The notes: a model not told the origin generated them from the sequence alone. A DNA stretch of 64,000 nucleotides from Adenanthera pavonina (GCA_026686845.1 JAIVEN010000010.1:39592001-39656000), one strand, 5' to 3'. Numbered from the stretch's first letter, positions 48,901-60,640 are shown. Translations and numbers: made by a program.

Positions 48901-51900
48901 GTCCAAAAAAACTCAACTTGTTTGGTTAAACCAATTTAACTGCCCTCTCCTTTTGAATGAGATCTTGGTTTATTGGTTTGTAATTCAGGAAAAGATGAGA
49001 GCTGAACAATCAAAATTTTTGGCAAGTGTTGATTCCACCATTGATGATGGTTCCCAAGTAGATCATGAAGATGACTTTGATACTGGACCTGATGCTGAAG
49101 AATCCACACAAGTTGTTTGCTCTCTTTGCCATGATCACAATTCGAGACATCCCATATCTTTTCTGATTCTTCTACAGGTATGCCTTCTGCAAGCCACATC
49201 AAATATAGGCTATGGCTTGTTGAACTCCAAGACACTTATGCAGAGATGTGACTTGACACTGATGCAATCCCACTAACATGACAAAATCTTAGGTGTCTAT
49301 TCAGTTTTTTTGGGACCATTGTGCCCCTATTTAGTTTAAAGTTTTGTGTAGTGTTCTATCATGTCGTATATGAGTGTTCAGCATGCATCAAATATGCACA
49401 CGACTCCTTTCTTGAAGCGTCTATGTTTCATAGGTTGAACCGCACATTTTTTCAATTCACTTTCCTGCTTTTGTTTCTTACCTAATTTGTACATTTTTTA
49501 TGTCCGTTCTATGTTCAAGAAATCTAGGCTTGTCAGTTTTGTTGACAGAGGTCCCCCATCATGGTCACAACTTCGCCAGACAGATAAGGAACATATTTCT
49601 GTTTCCAAATTTAAGGCGACAGATGCATTGGCAATGGACTGGACTTCAGATTCTTCAGGGTCAACTTCGTCATCTCACTTAGCCCAGTTGGTCCTGAATG
49701 CTGCCAATGAATTGGCCTCTAGTGGGCAACCTGGTGAAGTCAGTGCCTTTCTGCAATATATGAAGGATCAATTCCCAACATTGGGGGATGTTCAGCTTCC
49801 TGATACATCTTACGATGATAAAGATAAGACTCCATATGCTTTTGAGACATTGGAACAGGATATGTACTTCTCTATTTGTGGAGAAATGCATGATGATGAG
49901 AAAATTTCAACTTCGGGAGTGGATCCAAACATTGTTAGAGATGCTGGATCTGTCTTGCTTGGACAATATATAGCTGATCTTGCAAGAGAGATGATGAAGA
50001 ACTCTTCAGCATCTGAAATTGTTCATAGTGAGAATACTTCTGTAGAGTCTAACTTGCAGCACACAGCATACGATTCATTTGGCCCAACAGATTGTGATGG
50101 GCTTCATCTTTCTTCCTGTGGTCATGCAGTACATCAGGATTGCCTTGATCGCTATCTATCTTCACTGAAGGAAAGGTGAGTTTCACTAAAGTTTCTGTAT
50201 TATCTACCGTATCTTAATGTACCGTTTCCTTTCAGGCTTTTGTGTCTGAATGTATAACATAATGTTGACACTTTAAAATTTCGATTATGCTGTTGAATCC
50301 AGTGCTTTTGACATCAACTGACCTTGTGCAATTTATTTATTTCGTTTTTAATAAAGACTTAATCTTTAGATTATCCCAAAAATGATTTATTTTTTGACAT
50401 TTGTTTTAGGTATTTTGATTGGGAAAGTGGCTACTACTCATGGTTCTATATTCATCATAATATTCTCCGTACAAGTTAATTTACTTGTATCTACTTTTTG
50501 CCTTCATTTACTTCTTGATAGTTGAACTTTGTGCCTAAATAAGATTGAAATGCAAGGGAGCAGGATTATAGCCATCGAACCTCTATTTGTTTTAATTTAA
50601 GGGAAAGTGAATATTTTAATTATTGAGCTCTAGCAAGGATTTTGTCACATATTGAGCAGACTTGGCCTGTTTGGGTTGTTTGAGGTCCGGATGAAGCCCC
50701 AAAATGTGTTTTTATTTCGGTAGTTATCAAAGTCTTATTTTATTACCTAAGTCATTTTAAGTTTGCTCCATAAGTTGCCTTTCTGTTTTATTTAGAATGT
50801 TGAATCCACAAAGTTATGTTGACTTCTTGTTATTAGAGTATATTTGCATTCTAAATAATGGCTGAAATTAATTGCGCATGACATATTGCTTTTAATTTTA
50901 CATTATATAAAAACAGATTACACACAGTTATCTATGCGTGATTGTATACTTAAGTCATACTCAAATATATGTGCTCAGTGCATTAATATTTTGAAAAATT
51001 TCATACATGATTGTTAACTTTTGTATAGACTTGTGCTTAAGTTTATCCATATCTCCAAAATAGCTTAAGCTATATGGTTAGGATTGTTACAAGCTCATAT
51101 ACCCTTCATCTTTTATATTTTTTTTGGATGCCGGACTTCTATTCTCCAATAATGATGAATGAAAATTTCTTTAATAATTTTTTATACTGAAATTAATCTT
51201 TTTCTATGAGAAAATCTTAGCTTTAGCTATGATAAATTTTCAGCATGCAAAGAGCAATGGTAAATGGCCTGATTTTGTCACCAAAAAATGTTACAAAAAA
51301 TTTTTAGCATGATAAATTTTATTTATTGCTTATTGTTTATTTTAAAACATAAAATTTTGCATTGTAGTGTTAGTAGTGATATAAGTATTTTTTCTATATA
51401 TATTTGAATTCTTTATATAGATGATATTTTATTGAACACCCAATTTGACGATAGTTGAATCACAAAACCTTGGAAAACTATGAATTGAAAGGCAACTTAT
51501 ATATGTTTATTGAATTGTAAATCTCAGGATTCATTAACAAAGCCAAGTTAACGTCAGAATTCTATGTCAATAGGATTTTTAACTTAATCATACCTGGAAA
51601 TACTAGGTATGACAAGTTCAATAACATTTGTATTTTCTGTAAGGATTACTTTTCTCTAATTTGTCAATATCTTTAATTGGGTATTCTCTTAATCTGAAGT
51701 CTGTTTATGACATTAAGTTTATTGTAGTATATAAATGTAAGGTAGAAAGATAATTGAGATAACTACACCTATTCCCCTCCCCCCTCTCAACTGTTTCCAG
51801 TATGTTCATGTTTATTATTTATATATGTAGACTATTTAATTTAATAATTCTTTTTCATGTTTGCATGTTAGGTCTGTCTTAATAGTGCTGTAATAGTGTG

Positions 51901-54900
51901 TTTGGCTTCAAGTTAATTTTTTATGCTTACATGTCAGGAATTGATTAAAGCACAATCCTAATGTGCTATCCTCACCTGGGACTCCTATGTTGTCCTACTG
52001 TCTTACAGGTTGATGGACTTTGAACATTTTGTCTCCATTGGTTTACTAAACTAATGTAGGGCTTTCATATCCTATTTGTAAATAGGAAGTAAATGGCTGT
52101 GGGTCAGCCTAACACAAACTCAACCTCATTCCAAGCAATTACTGATGAGTTATCAGGGAGAAAATTGATAATTTTTCAAAGTTGGATCACATGGGATCTT
52201 ATCTAGACCAGTTGCTAGTGCAGTTGCGAACAGAAAACGCAAACTGTTGGACTTGACACGGCTCAGTAGTTTATTATCATACCAGTGATTAATGCGCAGT
52301 TTTGATCATGGATTGTGCAATTCCAAGATTATATGATTTTCATGTAGAAATGACTAAAATTTAATAAATAGGTCTATTTATTTTTTTTTTTCTGTAGATC
52401 ATTTATTATTTGCAATTTTGTCGGAATGTAATGGAAAGCCTTTGGCATATGTTTACCCCACTTGGACAGGTCTGTCAGAAGAATTGTTTTTGAAGGAGGA
52501 CATATTGTTGACCCAGACCAGGCATGCATCTTTCTTTTGGTCAATAATTAGTATTTTCTAAGTTAAAAATATATTTGTTATCAGGTTTTACAACACTTAA
52601 ATTTTGTTTCAGGGTGAATTTCTGTGCCCTGTGTGCCGCCGACTTGTAAACTGTGTCTTGCCTATGATACCTGGAAACTTAGGGAAGCCTTTGAAGCAGC
52701 CTACAGTCTTAATTACTGGCTCGCTACATGCTACAGACCCTGTGGCTGCATCAAACAAAGAGATTTATTCACTCCGCCATTGGCAAGGCTTGAAGATCTT
52801 GCAATCTGCTGCTAGTGCTGTTGGGAAGGATGAATTCCAGAAAGCTGTTCTGTTGCAACAAAGTGATAAAGGAGGCCAAAATCTTGAGCATTTCTCTCGG
52901 GTGCTGGCTAAAATGTATTTGCCAAACAAACAAGTATCTAGATCTTCAAGACTAAATCACTCCATGCTCATGTGGGACACTCTCAAGTACTCCTTGATGT
53001 CAATGGAGATTGCTGCACGATGTGGAAGATCTTCTTCAACTCCAAACTGTGCTCTTAGTGCCATGTATGATGAGCTTAAGTCTTCGAGTGGATTTACATT
53101 ATCCTTGCTGTTGAAACTTGTTCAAAAGTCAAGGACTAAGAATTCTCTTCATGTGCTTCAAAGATTTAGAGGTCTTCAACTCTTTGCAAAGTCTATTTGT
53201 TCTGGGGTGTCTGAGAGAGGTACAGTTCTGGTATCGTTGCTTTGGATGTATAAACTGATTTTATGTGCTGTTTTTTCCATTATTTGCTTTCAAATGTGAA
53301 TGTTAGCTGTTTCATTTGGAAGGAGTAGATTATTATGTGTTGATTTGACCTTGGGCTCAGACAGTTTTGATAACAGATTGAGAATTTAAAATAATGAAAT
53401 TGCAATACAAGGGGAAATAAAAGCTGTTGGTATTTGACAAGTACTTTTTGCATCTTTAATTTGATCGGATAAAAATTTGGCTCGTTGGAATTACGGTATT
53501 TTAAAGATCCCTTCTTCTATTGTGTCAAAATGAACTAGCTGTCTGGCTAATTACCTGCAAAAGGATTTACATATTTTGTTTTCATTTAAGTATAACTTGG
53601 ATGTGATTGATAATTTCTTAATTTTAGCACCATTTATTTGTTTGTATTTCCTGCATGCCCATAATTTGCCTGCTTTTTCTTTCTTAACTTTTGTGTGCAT
53701 AAGTGCACTGTAGTTTTTTTGGTGTCTGCTACTGATTTGCCTGTTACATAATTGCTATGTGTTCACAGATGATATGTTATCTATCTTAAAACATGTTGAA
53801 GGGGACCTATCAAATTCTGATGTTCTATTCTGGCGACGAGCTTCTGATCCTGTACTTGCACGTGATCCCTTTTCAACGTTGATGTGGATTCTCTTTTGTC
53901 TTCCATACCCATTTTTGTCATGTGAAGAATCTCTGTTATCCCTTGTGCATGCTTTCTACATAGTAGCTGTAGCTCAGGTTGGTCACTGTGCTACTAACTT
54001 ACTCTGATTATGTGTTTTCTATTACTGTGTTGATTTTTCAATGTGGGTTCATCTGTATGCAGGCTATTATTTTGTATTGTGTCAAAACCCAGCATAAACT
54101 AAGCGAATTAGGTGTTTCTGATTGCCTAATCACGGACATATATAAGGTTATGGGTGAATCTGGATGCGCTCAGCAGTATTTTGTGTCAAACTATTTTGAC
54201 CCTAGTGCTGATGTTAATGATTTAATTAGGAGGTTCAGTTTCCCTTATTTGCGAAGGTGTGCACTGTTGTGGAAAATACTATTTTCTTCTATTCCAGCAC
54301 CATTCTGTGATGAGGACAATGTGTTAGATAGATCATGGAGTTACGCACATGACAAAATGGTCGGATCCAATATTGACATGTTTGAGATTACTAAAATTGA
54401 AGAGCTTGAGAACTTGTTCAAGATTCCCTGTCTTGATGTGGTTCTGAAGGATGAATTTTCAAGATTATCAGTCTCTATTTGGTGTCGTCAATTTCGCAAG
54501 GAATTTGAACAAGCTGGGGTTCAATGTAATATGCATGTAACCCCTGCAGTTCCATTTGAATTGATGAGATTGCCAAATGTTTATCAGGGTCTTTTGCAGA
54601 GGTAATGGTAATTATTATATTTGATGTGTCATTACAAAAGGTATCTTCTGTCAAAATAAACATTTGAATTGACACATCTGGACTGATGCAGGTGTATTAA
54701 ACAGCGCTGCCTGGAATGCAAATCTCTACTTGATGAACCAGCATTGTGCCTGCTGTGTGGTAGATTGTGCTCTCCAAGTTGGAAATCATGCTGCAGGTTT
54801 ATTTTTCACCAAGTTCGTCATTTTTTTAATTGCTTATGCTTTGAAATGCATGCGAGCGTTTAAAGTTTCATCTGGTTCTGGTTAAACTTGATTTTATCTT

Positions 54901-57897
54901 CATAATGTATTTTAGATTCAACTGCATTTCAGTATTATGCCGTCCCAAACTTTTAGGGAGTCACCGCATCTTTACTTTGAACTCTGGAACCCCCATTATA
55001 CTACTTTGTGGTGAATAAGTCCTTTTCCAACTTTGATGCTGAAACATACATTCGTAGTGCTTGTGAGTATCATATGCCTAGGTTAGTATCATATTGCAAG
55101 TGCATCTTTTTTGGTTATGAACTGGAATGCTTTATGTATTATTATGATTCTTTATTATGAAAGTTTACTATTTTATATGAATATTATTTTTGGATAGTCG
55201 ATTATTAATATGATAATCATATATTACAGTATTTTTATTCTCTAATTCTTTGTTTATATATCTTTTTTTGGGTCTCCCTAACTTTAGGGCCTTACTTCAC
55301 TCAGGTAGGTGCTTGTTTAGTGCTCCTGCCTCATGACATCAGTGAAGTCTAGTGCCTTTTGCCTATGAATACCTTGATTGTTAAAATAGTAAATTACTAG
55401 CTTTTGAGATGTAATAAAAGTTGCTCCCATTGTTTATTCTTCTTCTTTTTTTTTTTTTTTTTGGCCTGGGGTTTGAGGGGGATGTAAGATTATTCCCATT
55501 CATTCTCCTTCCCATTTTCTAGATATTGAACTCAAAAACGAATGAAACTATTCTGTCTACACCAGTTCCATTCCCCTCGTTACCACCCATTCAAACAGAC
55601 TGATAATGAAGATGGAATAGAGGGGTAGTGCTTTCTCCAGTAACAACCATATGAAATCTCTATTAATGGTTAAGGAATTCTATTCTATCGGTGATGGACC
55701 TTGAGAACTCATCAATCATCATGCATTTTGATGTTATTACCACAATAATAAAATGCTTGCTGTTAAAATTTAGATGACATATAAGTAGATGATGGATTAA
55801 TGGTAAATGAGCAGATAGTGTTCAGAGGTAATACTTTAATTTGAGAATATAGTTCAAAGTAGAGTTTGATTAGTCCTCTCGTGTGTATTTTTAGAGCCTG
55901 TTTAGTACATGTGGAATGAAATGGAAAGGATAATAGAACAAAAAAAAGTTATTTTGTGGATAAAAAATGTCTCTCATGTCTGTGAAGAAAAAAATTATAT
56001 AAAAAATAGTTATCGGTAAGTAGTGATAACATGAATATATAAATATTGTGCATCTTTTTTTTTTTGTGCAAAGGAAAGGAGTTACTTATCCTTGTTATCA
56101 CTAAACGGGTCATTAATGATTCATGCATTTATTTTTTGACTGACAGTCTGACGGCTCTGGTTTATTATATTTGAAGGGAAAGTGGATGCCAAACACATGC
56201 AATAGCCTGTGGAGCGGATACTGGAGTGTTTCTGTTGATTAGGGTATGCCATGTTCTTTTTTGACTTTATCTCTCTGGCCAATTACTCATGCTGCCGTGT
56301 TTTTTCTGATCTTTGCTGTTTTTGGACATTGTAATGAGTTGATTTTATGAACAGAGGACAACAATCCTATTGCAAAGATCTGCACGTCAAGCTCCCTGGC
56401 CCTCTCCTTACTTGGATACTTTTGGTGAGGAGGTAATTGGTCCATTGGCATTTTTCATTGATATGAATTAGATTATTCCTTTTTCCCTTGTTTTCTATTA
56501 TTAATTTGCTCTGTGTACCATTAATTTTGCTAAGGTTGTGTTCTTTTCATTTGAGAGGTACTGCTGTTAAAAATTTGTTTCAACAAGCATTACCTAACAT
56601 GTGTAATTGGAACTCTCAAAAGACTTTCTAGGTAGTGCTAAATTTCGTTCTTAATTTTTTTGAGGGAAGCAGTTATCTTTCTACACTATGTCTGTGATGG
56701 GTTTTTTATTCTCCAATATTCACTGTGAAATATTGTGTTGTGAAGTTGCTAGAAGGAGAAAATGCTAAATAAGGATGTTGATGAGTGGCCACATAATGGA
56801 ATGCTGTTTTTTCGGTTATACTTATAATTGGGTAACATATAGGATGATGGGGATCAGAGATGAAAGAAATTTTTTATGCCATATCTGTTATGTGCTCTGT
56901 CAGTACAAGGGACAGCTGTACTATGATGGAACAGTTGCAATATGTGTCAAATGTGCTTTAGGTCTTTATTGAAGCGAGACTGTATTGTTTCAAATATAGG
57001 CAGGGAATGCTATGGTCCTGTCGATGGGCTTGCCCAGTTAGGCATTCAGACGTGTCAAGTTGTCCCCTTGTGCTTATGAGGTTCCAGCTTACATTAGTGA
57101 CTTGTACGTAGAGATGTTTTGGAGTCTCTGGATTCCACGTTGATGTAATTGGGGTTTCCCCTTTATTTGTCACAAAAAAAAATGTGCTTTAGGTCAAAGA
57201 TTTTGTTCTTGGGAGCTAGAGCTTCAAATGAGAGAATTACCAGATGTGGATGCCCTTTTTTACTTGGCTGTAAAGATGCCTTTCTATTGCAATTCATACT
57301 TAGCCATCCTTGCCTACTGGATCTATTTGGTAACTAGGTCATTTCCTTAATGTCAAAGACAAGACTTGAACTCTGCCAGAGGGCAGCTTTTTCATTTAGC
57401 CGGTAGTTGAGTTGGCTTCTAACAAGCTCAAAAAGGAAGAAACCTTGATTTAGTTATCCATGTTTATTTGGTTAGTTGCCTATAGGGATGAAACCTTAAC
57501 CAAATCTTTCTGAAAATAAATAAGGCCAGGTTGCCTTTTAAACTTCACTTTAAGAATTTGAGATTTAGATTCAAGATGATGAAACTGAAATTTAGAGTTA
57601 AAATGTATCATATTTCTTTAAATGCATAACTATATTTTTTTTAATTGCAGGATTTTGAAATGCATCGAGGCAAGCCCCTTTACCTGAATGAGGAACGTTA
57701 TGCTGCTTTGACCTACATGGTGATTAAATTTCCCCATGCCACTGCCCGCTGCCTTTCTGCATTAATATTTGAAGTAATGGTTTTTCTTCTTTTTTCTCTT
57801 GTTTTTTCCACCTTCTGCTTAGGTTGCTTCTCATGGTCTGGACCGGAGTTCCAAGGTTCTTGGCCAGACTACTATTGGATCCTTCTTCATGGTTTAG
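36922..57897 (+). CDS. PRT6: PROTEOLYSIS6 (PRT6) N-recognin E3 ubiquitin ligase, 17 coding exons
   Basis: It is the plant UBR-type E3 of the Arg/N-degron pathway. It binds basic N-termini and sends targets such as group VII ERFs to the proteasome when oxygen and nitric oxide allow their oxidation. Exons: 36922-36993, 37212-38315, 38567-39795, 39927-40067, 47757-48000, 48078-48800, 48989-49177, 49520-50175, 52470-52521, 52613-53219, 53769-53977, 54063-54601, 54692-54796, 56177-56243, 56355-56432, 57651-57719, 57823-57897. They sum to 6159 nt (2052 aa; Arabidopsis PRT6 is about 2000), phases all agree and no stop interrupts. UBR box is about residues 122-192, split RING 1215-1478, and a Cys/His-rich C-terminal region ends in GSFFMV. 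A second in-frame ATG at 36934 (MEIDSP) matches how the family usually starts and may be the true start. Confidence 0.96.
37503..37715 (+). other. PRT6: UBR box of PRT6 (substrate-binding zinc domain)
   Basis: About residues 122-192, in exon 2. The Cys/His ligands are regularly spaced: GICGSVWG, YRCRTCEHDPTCAICVPCF, HEGHDYF, then CCDCGDVTAWKREGFCSKH. This is the type-1 N-degron pocket of UBR proteins, recognising N-terminal Arg, Lys or His. All expected zinc ligands look present. Confidence 0.95.
40424..40740 (-). repeat. LTR of the intron-4 gypsy element (3' LTR, - strand)
   Basis: It shares GTAGGACAAGGTAGGGCA at its outer end and TCTTGAATTTTCTTTCA at its inner end with 45916-46216. The CATTTATAGAGCCCTAAAT-type block may hold the element's TATA region on the reverse strand. 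Confidence 0.92.
40698..45560 (-). pseudogene. gag-pol relic of the intron-4 gypsy element
   Basis: On the - strand: gag lies at about 45439-44570. An intact CCHC knuckle (CFQCHSKGHIASRC) is at 44354-44313. A protease whose active site reads IDRGS rather than DGGS lies near 44070. RT runs 43308-42874 with YFDD at 43008-42997. RNase H runs about 42640-42260. Integrase runs 42228-41417 with an HHCC region (CHTCQTYK) and an IDFILGLP block. A chromodomain (YLVRWKGRSDVDATW) lies near 40880. Stops and frameshifts separate the blocks, and the altered protease also points to inactivity. It belongs to the same family as 1255-9409 but is better preserved. Confidence 0.88.
45916..46216 (-). repeat. LTR of the intron-4 gypsy element (5' LTR, - strand)
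   Basis: It runs from TGTAGGACAAGG to TTTTCTTTCA. On the - strand it begins TG and ends CA, and is followed by the primer site at about 45911-45900. Confidence 0.92.
46440..46580 (+). mobile_element. RTE LINE 3' tail fragment
   Basis: Text from GTGAATGATCCACCTGAATATATGG through GATAGAGCACAATGACATTG to CCCTACTTAGTAGGATAAGGCTATTATTGTTG matches the 3' end of the RTE copy ending at 8905. It is only the last 100-140 bases, a severe 5' truncation. Confidence 0.75.
46730..46942. mobile_element. Tourist-like MITE in PRT6 intron 4
   Basis: It starts GGCCTTGTTTGGTTACTAGGATGGAAAGG directly after TTA (46727-46729). The right end CCTTTCCATTCTATGTATCAAGCAGCCCC is its imperfect reverse complement (about 20 of 29 positions). 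Its 213 bp is similar to the MITEs at 7350-9126 and 55894-56112. The right flanking TTA is not conserved. Confidence 0.6.
50176..52469 (+). other. PRT6: PRT6 intron 8, 2.3 kb
   Basis: Donor GTGAGT after GAAAG, acceptor CTTGGACAG; it splits an Arg codon AG|G. The interior is AT-rich with no ORF or transposon ends that I could bound. Confidence 0.85.
52522..52612 (+). other. PRT6: PRT6 intron 9 with a GC-AG splice pair
   Basis: Exon 9 ends GAC CAG and the next bases are GCATGC. The next exon starts GGT GAA after TTGTTTCAG. This join gives the conserved HIVDPDQGEFLCPVC. A GT donor 18 bases further on (TTTTGGTCAAT) would keep the frame but add six residues (ACIFLL) within a conserved stretch. 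The GC donor is therefore preferred. Confidence 0.75.
54797..56176 (+). other. PRT6: PRT6 intron 13, 1.4 kb, with a MITE
   Basis: Donor GTTTAT after TGCTGCAG, acceptor ATTTGAAG; it splits an Arg codon AG|G. The intron contains the MITE at 55894-56112. Confidence 0.85.
55894..56112. mobile_element. Tourist-like MITE in PRT6 intron 13
   Basis: The 219-bp element is bounded by TTA on both sides (55891-55893 and 56113-56115). Ends GAGCCTGTTTAGTACATG and, reversed, TGACCCGTTTAGTGATAAC share the GTTTAGT core. GGAATGAAATGGAAAGG inside the left end has a counterpart GCAAAGGAAAGGAG near the right end on the opposite sense. Confidence 0.6.
56433..57650 (+). other. PRT6: PRT6 intron 15, 1.2 kb, with a poly-A retroposon
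   Basis: Donor GTAATT after GAGGAG, acceptor TTAATTGCAG. It holds the insertion at 56965-57179. Confidence 0.88.
56965..57179 (+). mobile_element. Short poly-A retroposon (truncated L1 LINE or SINE) with 16-bp target duplication
   Basis: The 215-bp insert ends in an A-run (57174-57179, continuing into the duplication). It is flanked by perfect copies of AAATGTGCTTTAGGTC at 56949-56964 and 57180-57195. The 3' text GGGGTTTCCCCTTTATTTGTCAC resembles 3'UTR ends of plant L1 LINEs. No clear pol III A and B boxes were seen, so a 5'-truncated L1 is more likely than a SINE. Confidence 0.8.
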
Positions 57898-58180
57898 TTC
57901 GGACTCTATTTGAGCTCTAATTTTAAGGTCAGATTTTAGAATTGTCATATTTTCCATATCTTTTATTTTTCTCCCATTTTGTTTGTTGACCTATGGCTTG
58001 CATTGTCTCCATTGATGGCCTTGGGGAAGCAGGGAATTTTGACTGGCAGCTATCTTGAAGGTGAAAGTGGCACTAGAACAGGCAATTATATAATGTTATT
58101 CTCACCTCTCAGTAGAAAGAATTCAAACATCTTCCGTGCTGTGTCTTATGATTGAAGTGTACAGATGATTCAGGTGAGCA
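57898..58180 (+). other. PRT6 3' region
   Basis: This follows the stop TAG at 57895-57897. A further splice-like segment (AAGCAGGGAATTTTGACTGG... to GATTCAG|GTGAGC, about 58031-58171) has acceptor- and donor-like edges and could be part of a spliced 3'UTR. Not established. Confidence 0.35.
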
Positions 58181-58189
58181 AGCCTATAT

Positions 58190-60170
58190 ATTTGATTTTG
58201 CTTTTGTGCAGTTTCATTATCTTTGCTATAATGGGAACTTGGTGGGAATCAGAACCAGAACTGATATTTATGGAACTGAACAGTAATATTCTTCTCACGA
58301 ACAGAGTAAAATGGAAGTATAAATTATAATTTGAAGATTTACAGTGGAAAGAAACTATAAGAATGAAAAAATAAAGGGCAGAAGTTTCGAAGACACCTAT
58401 GGCATTTGAGAGGCTCAAGAACTCTCGTCATCCTAGCCAAACTCTTCCTTAATCGCCCAATGAACCTTCAGTCTCCAATATATATTCAACTGCGACCCTT
58501 TTCTCTCTATCTCACAGCTCATGATGCTTGAAGTCATTAACATTATTAGTTCCCTTTTTAAGCCTTTTAGACACCTTACCAATTACTAATTCACCCTTGG
58601 ACCCTCCTATATTACATTGGTGTGCCCTGGCTTCATCATTTTTCGACCCCAAAGTTATACTCTTCCTCAAGGTGAAAATTAGAAGTTGTGATTGGTGACT
58701 TCTACCCTAAATAGCCCAGCTTATGTTTGGTTGAAGAATTTTTTTATTGCATGAGTAGTAACCATACCAAATGCTTCCTTAATCGCCTGTGCACATCTAG
58801 CTTGTTCCTCTTCATATGCCTTTATCCAGTGATGGGTTAATGTAACTCAAAGCTTTAGTGGAGATAAAATTTATTGCTGAATCCCCTGTTCTAAGTTCTT
58901 GAACTTGGCTGCAATCCTTTGACTCCAATTTTCGGCAATGAACACGTTTTGAGGATACCATTTCTGCTACCTGTTCTCTTGATTTTATAGACTTCTACTG
59001 ATCCAAGGAAAACAAGAACAGGGGAAACATATTTTTGGTTCTTCTCAGAAGTTTCAATGGAAAGAATCATTCGAACTTCATTCTGTTGATTCATTGTCTT
59101 TATCACTATTATAAAAGTGTTGTCCTCCCATCCAAGGTGATTCTGTAGCATATTTTAGCTCAAATGCAGACACTGCAAAGACTGATTTCAAGTGGGACCT
59201 CTGTTGCAAAGGATGCAATTTCTACAACAGATACAGTGTGTCCCATTATATAAAACAAATAAGCAATTCTATAAAAAATTGTACATGAGCTGGTTCATGT
59301 CTGGCCTCCTTGTCTCCATGTTGAAGGTGATTTTTGTCTCCATCTCCCAATGTGAACAATTTTCTACAACAGATACACTTGTACTGGATTGTGTCACAAT
59401 AACCTCAACTACAGTTGCAATACTTCATACTCCGCATGCGACTATTGTTGTTCTTGACCCTGACAAGGATTCTGCTTCTGTGGAATATGAAACATTCCCC
59501 ACAACTCCATGACCCAGGACACCAAAATGTTCCAGCACCAAAAGTAAAGACTTGCAACTTGAAGTCCCTCTAGCAGACTCGAAATTCTGATACCCAATGA
59601 CTTACGTCAGTACTATGACCAAGAAGTGCATTATAAGTTTCATCACCCTAAATATATAGTTCCCCAGACATTATGACAGCACAGGTATGAAACTCCTCAT
59701 TGAGCCAATTAGCTGTGCATAAACAGAGTCAACTTAAGTTTTATGTGGAGAAGCATACCAGCTTGGCAAGACCAATGATTGAGTTGTTTCCAGATATGAT
59801 TGTTCACCAAAATCTACTCCATATTTCACATGCAAATGACTCGAGGGCGAATCTTGTCCAACCTGGGGAGGATGAAACGGAAGATGATTAATTTCATAGC
59901 CAATGATTAATTTCCAAAACCCCCCATGTTTAATTTCCATTCCATAACCCCATCCAATAATGACAGGCCACTAATGAGATGCTGTGTAACTCCCATAAGC
60001 CCCAGCTAGGTTTAATTCTGTCTAAATGATAGATGTAAATGCCCTTCTATGACTAGTATAAAGGAGGTCTTCCCATTGTGTTTAGCATCAAGGAATATCA
60101 GTGTCTTTTCTCATTGTGAGAGTGTTTTCTCTTCTGGTCTCTGACCCAGCAAAGGTATCTAGTAAAAATT
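58190..60170. mobile_element. Degenerate LTR-retrotransposon remnants
   Basis: On the - strand, a purine-rich tract (AACTTTGGGGTCGAAAAA) ending near 58643 is followed by TGATGAAGCCAGGG, as at the start of a 3' LTR. Text with TATATATATT near 58485 could be its promoter. On the + strand, 60050-60160 has TATAAAGGAGG and a GAGTGTTTTCTCTTCTGG leader, as in another LTR. Short ORFs at 58891-59151 (-), 59192-59512 (+) and 59700-59891 (+) are not assignable to a domain. No LTR pair could be found, so boundaries and family are uncertain. Confidence 0.3.
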
Positions 60171-60524
60171 GTGAGTGTTTTCACTCATGTTCTGCAAGCT
60201 CTTTAGGATGGTTGGTGTTGGTTTATCGTATCCTAAGGCCTCACAAGTTTGGGGTAGGCAACAAGACATGTTTAACTCTGTGCATGAACCAACGTGGAAC
60301 CAAGCTCCGTTTTTTGGCATGAAGAGAGACTTACTCTCACTGACATCACTAGCTTCATCTCGTTTTGCCAATATGAACCATATTTGCTTACCTACCCACA
60401 GAATTGCTCCATATAGAATGTGTGAAGGGAGAGGCAAGACATGTGCAAATCCTTGTTGAGTGCTTTTAACCTAAATTCTCTATTTGCTTCCTCCTTTATT
60501 ACCTTTCATAGCTCTGGACTCTTA

Positions 60525-60640
60525 GGGCTTGTTTGGTTACTAGAAAGAATGGGAATGGGATGGAATGGAATGTTAGTCACCATGAGTTTGTTTGGTATGT
60601 TGTTAAGAAGGTTGGAAAGATATTTATTTTTTCTATTTAA
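60525..60640 (+). mobile_element. One end of a Tourist-like MITE
   Basis: GGGCTTGTTTGGTTACTAGAAAGAATGGGAATGGGATGG follows TTA (60522-60524) and matches the MITE start at 46730. The opposite end was not identified. A polypyrimidine stretch (CTTCC repeats) follows at 60687-60735. Confidence 0.5.

Larger units (their letters stand above)
49118..52636 (+). other. PRT6: Split RING domain of PRT6
   Basis: The first Cys pair (CSLC, residues 1215 and 1218) lies in exon 7. The CGHAVHQDC block (C1434, H1436, H1439, C1442) lies at the end of exon 8. The last pair CPVC (1475 and 1478) lies in exon 10. About 215 residues of Ser/Asp-rich sequence separate the first pair from the rest. Long insertions in the RING are known for UBR1-type ligases. 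This domain would recruit the E2 and transfer ubiquitin. Confidence 0.85.
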
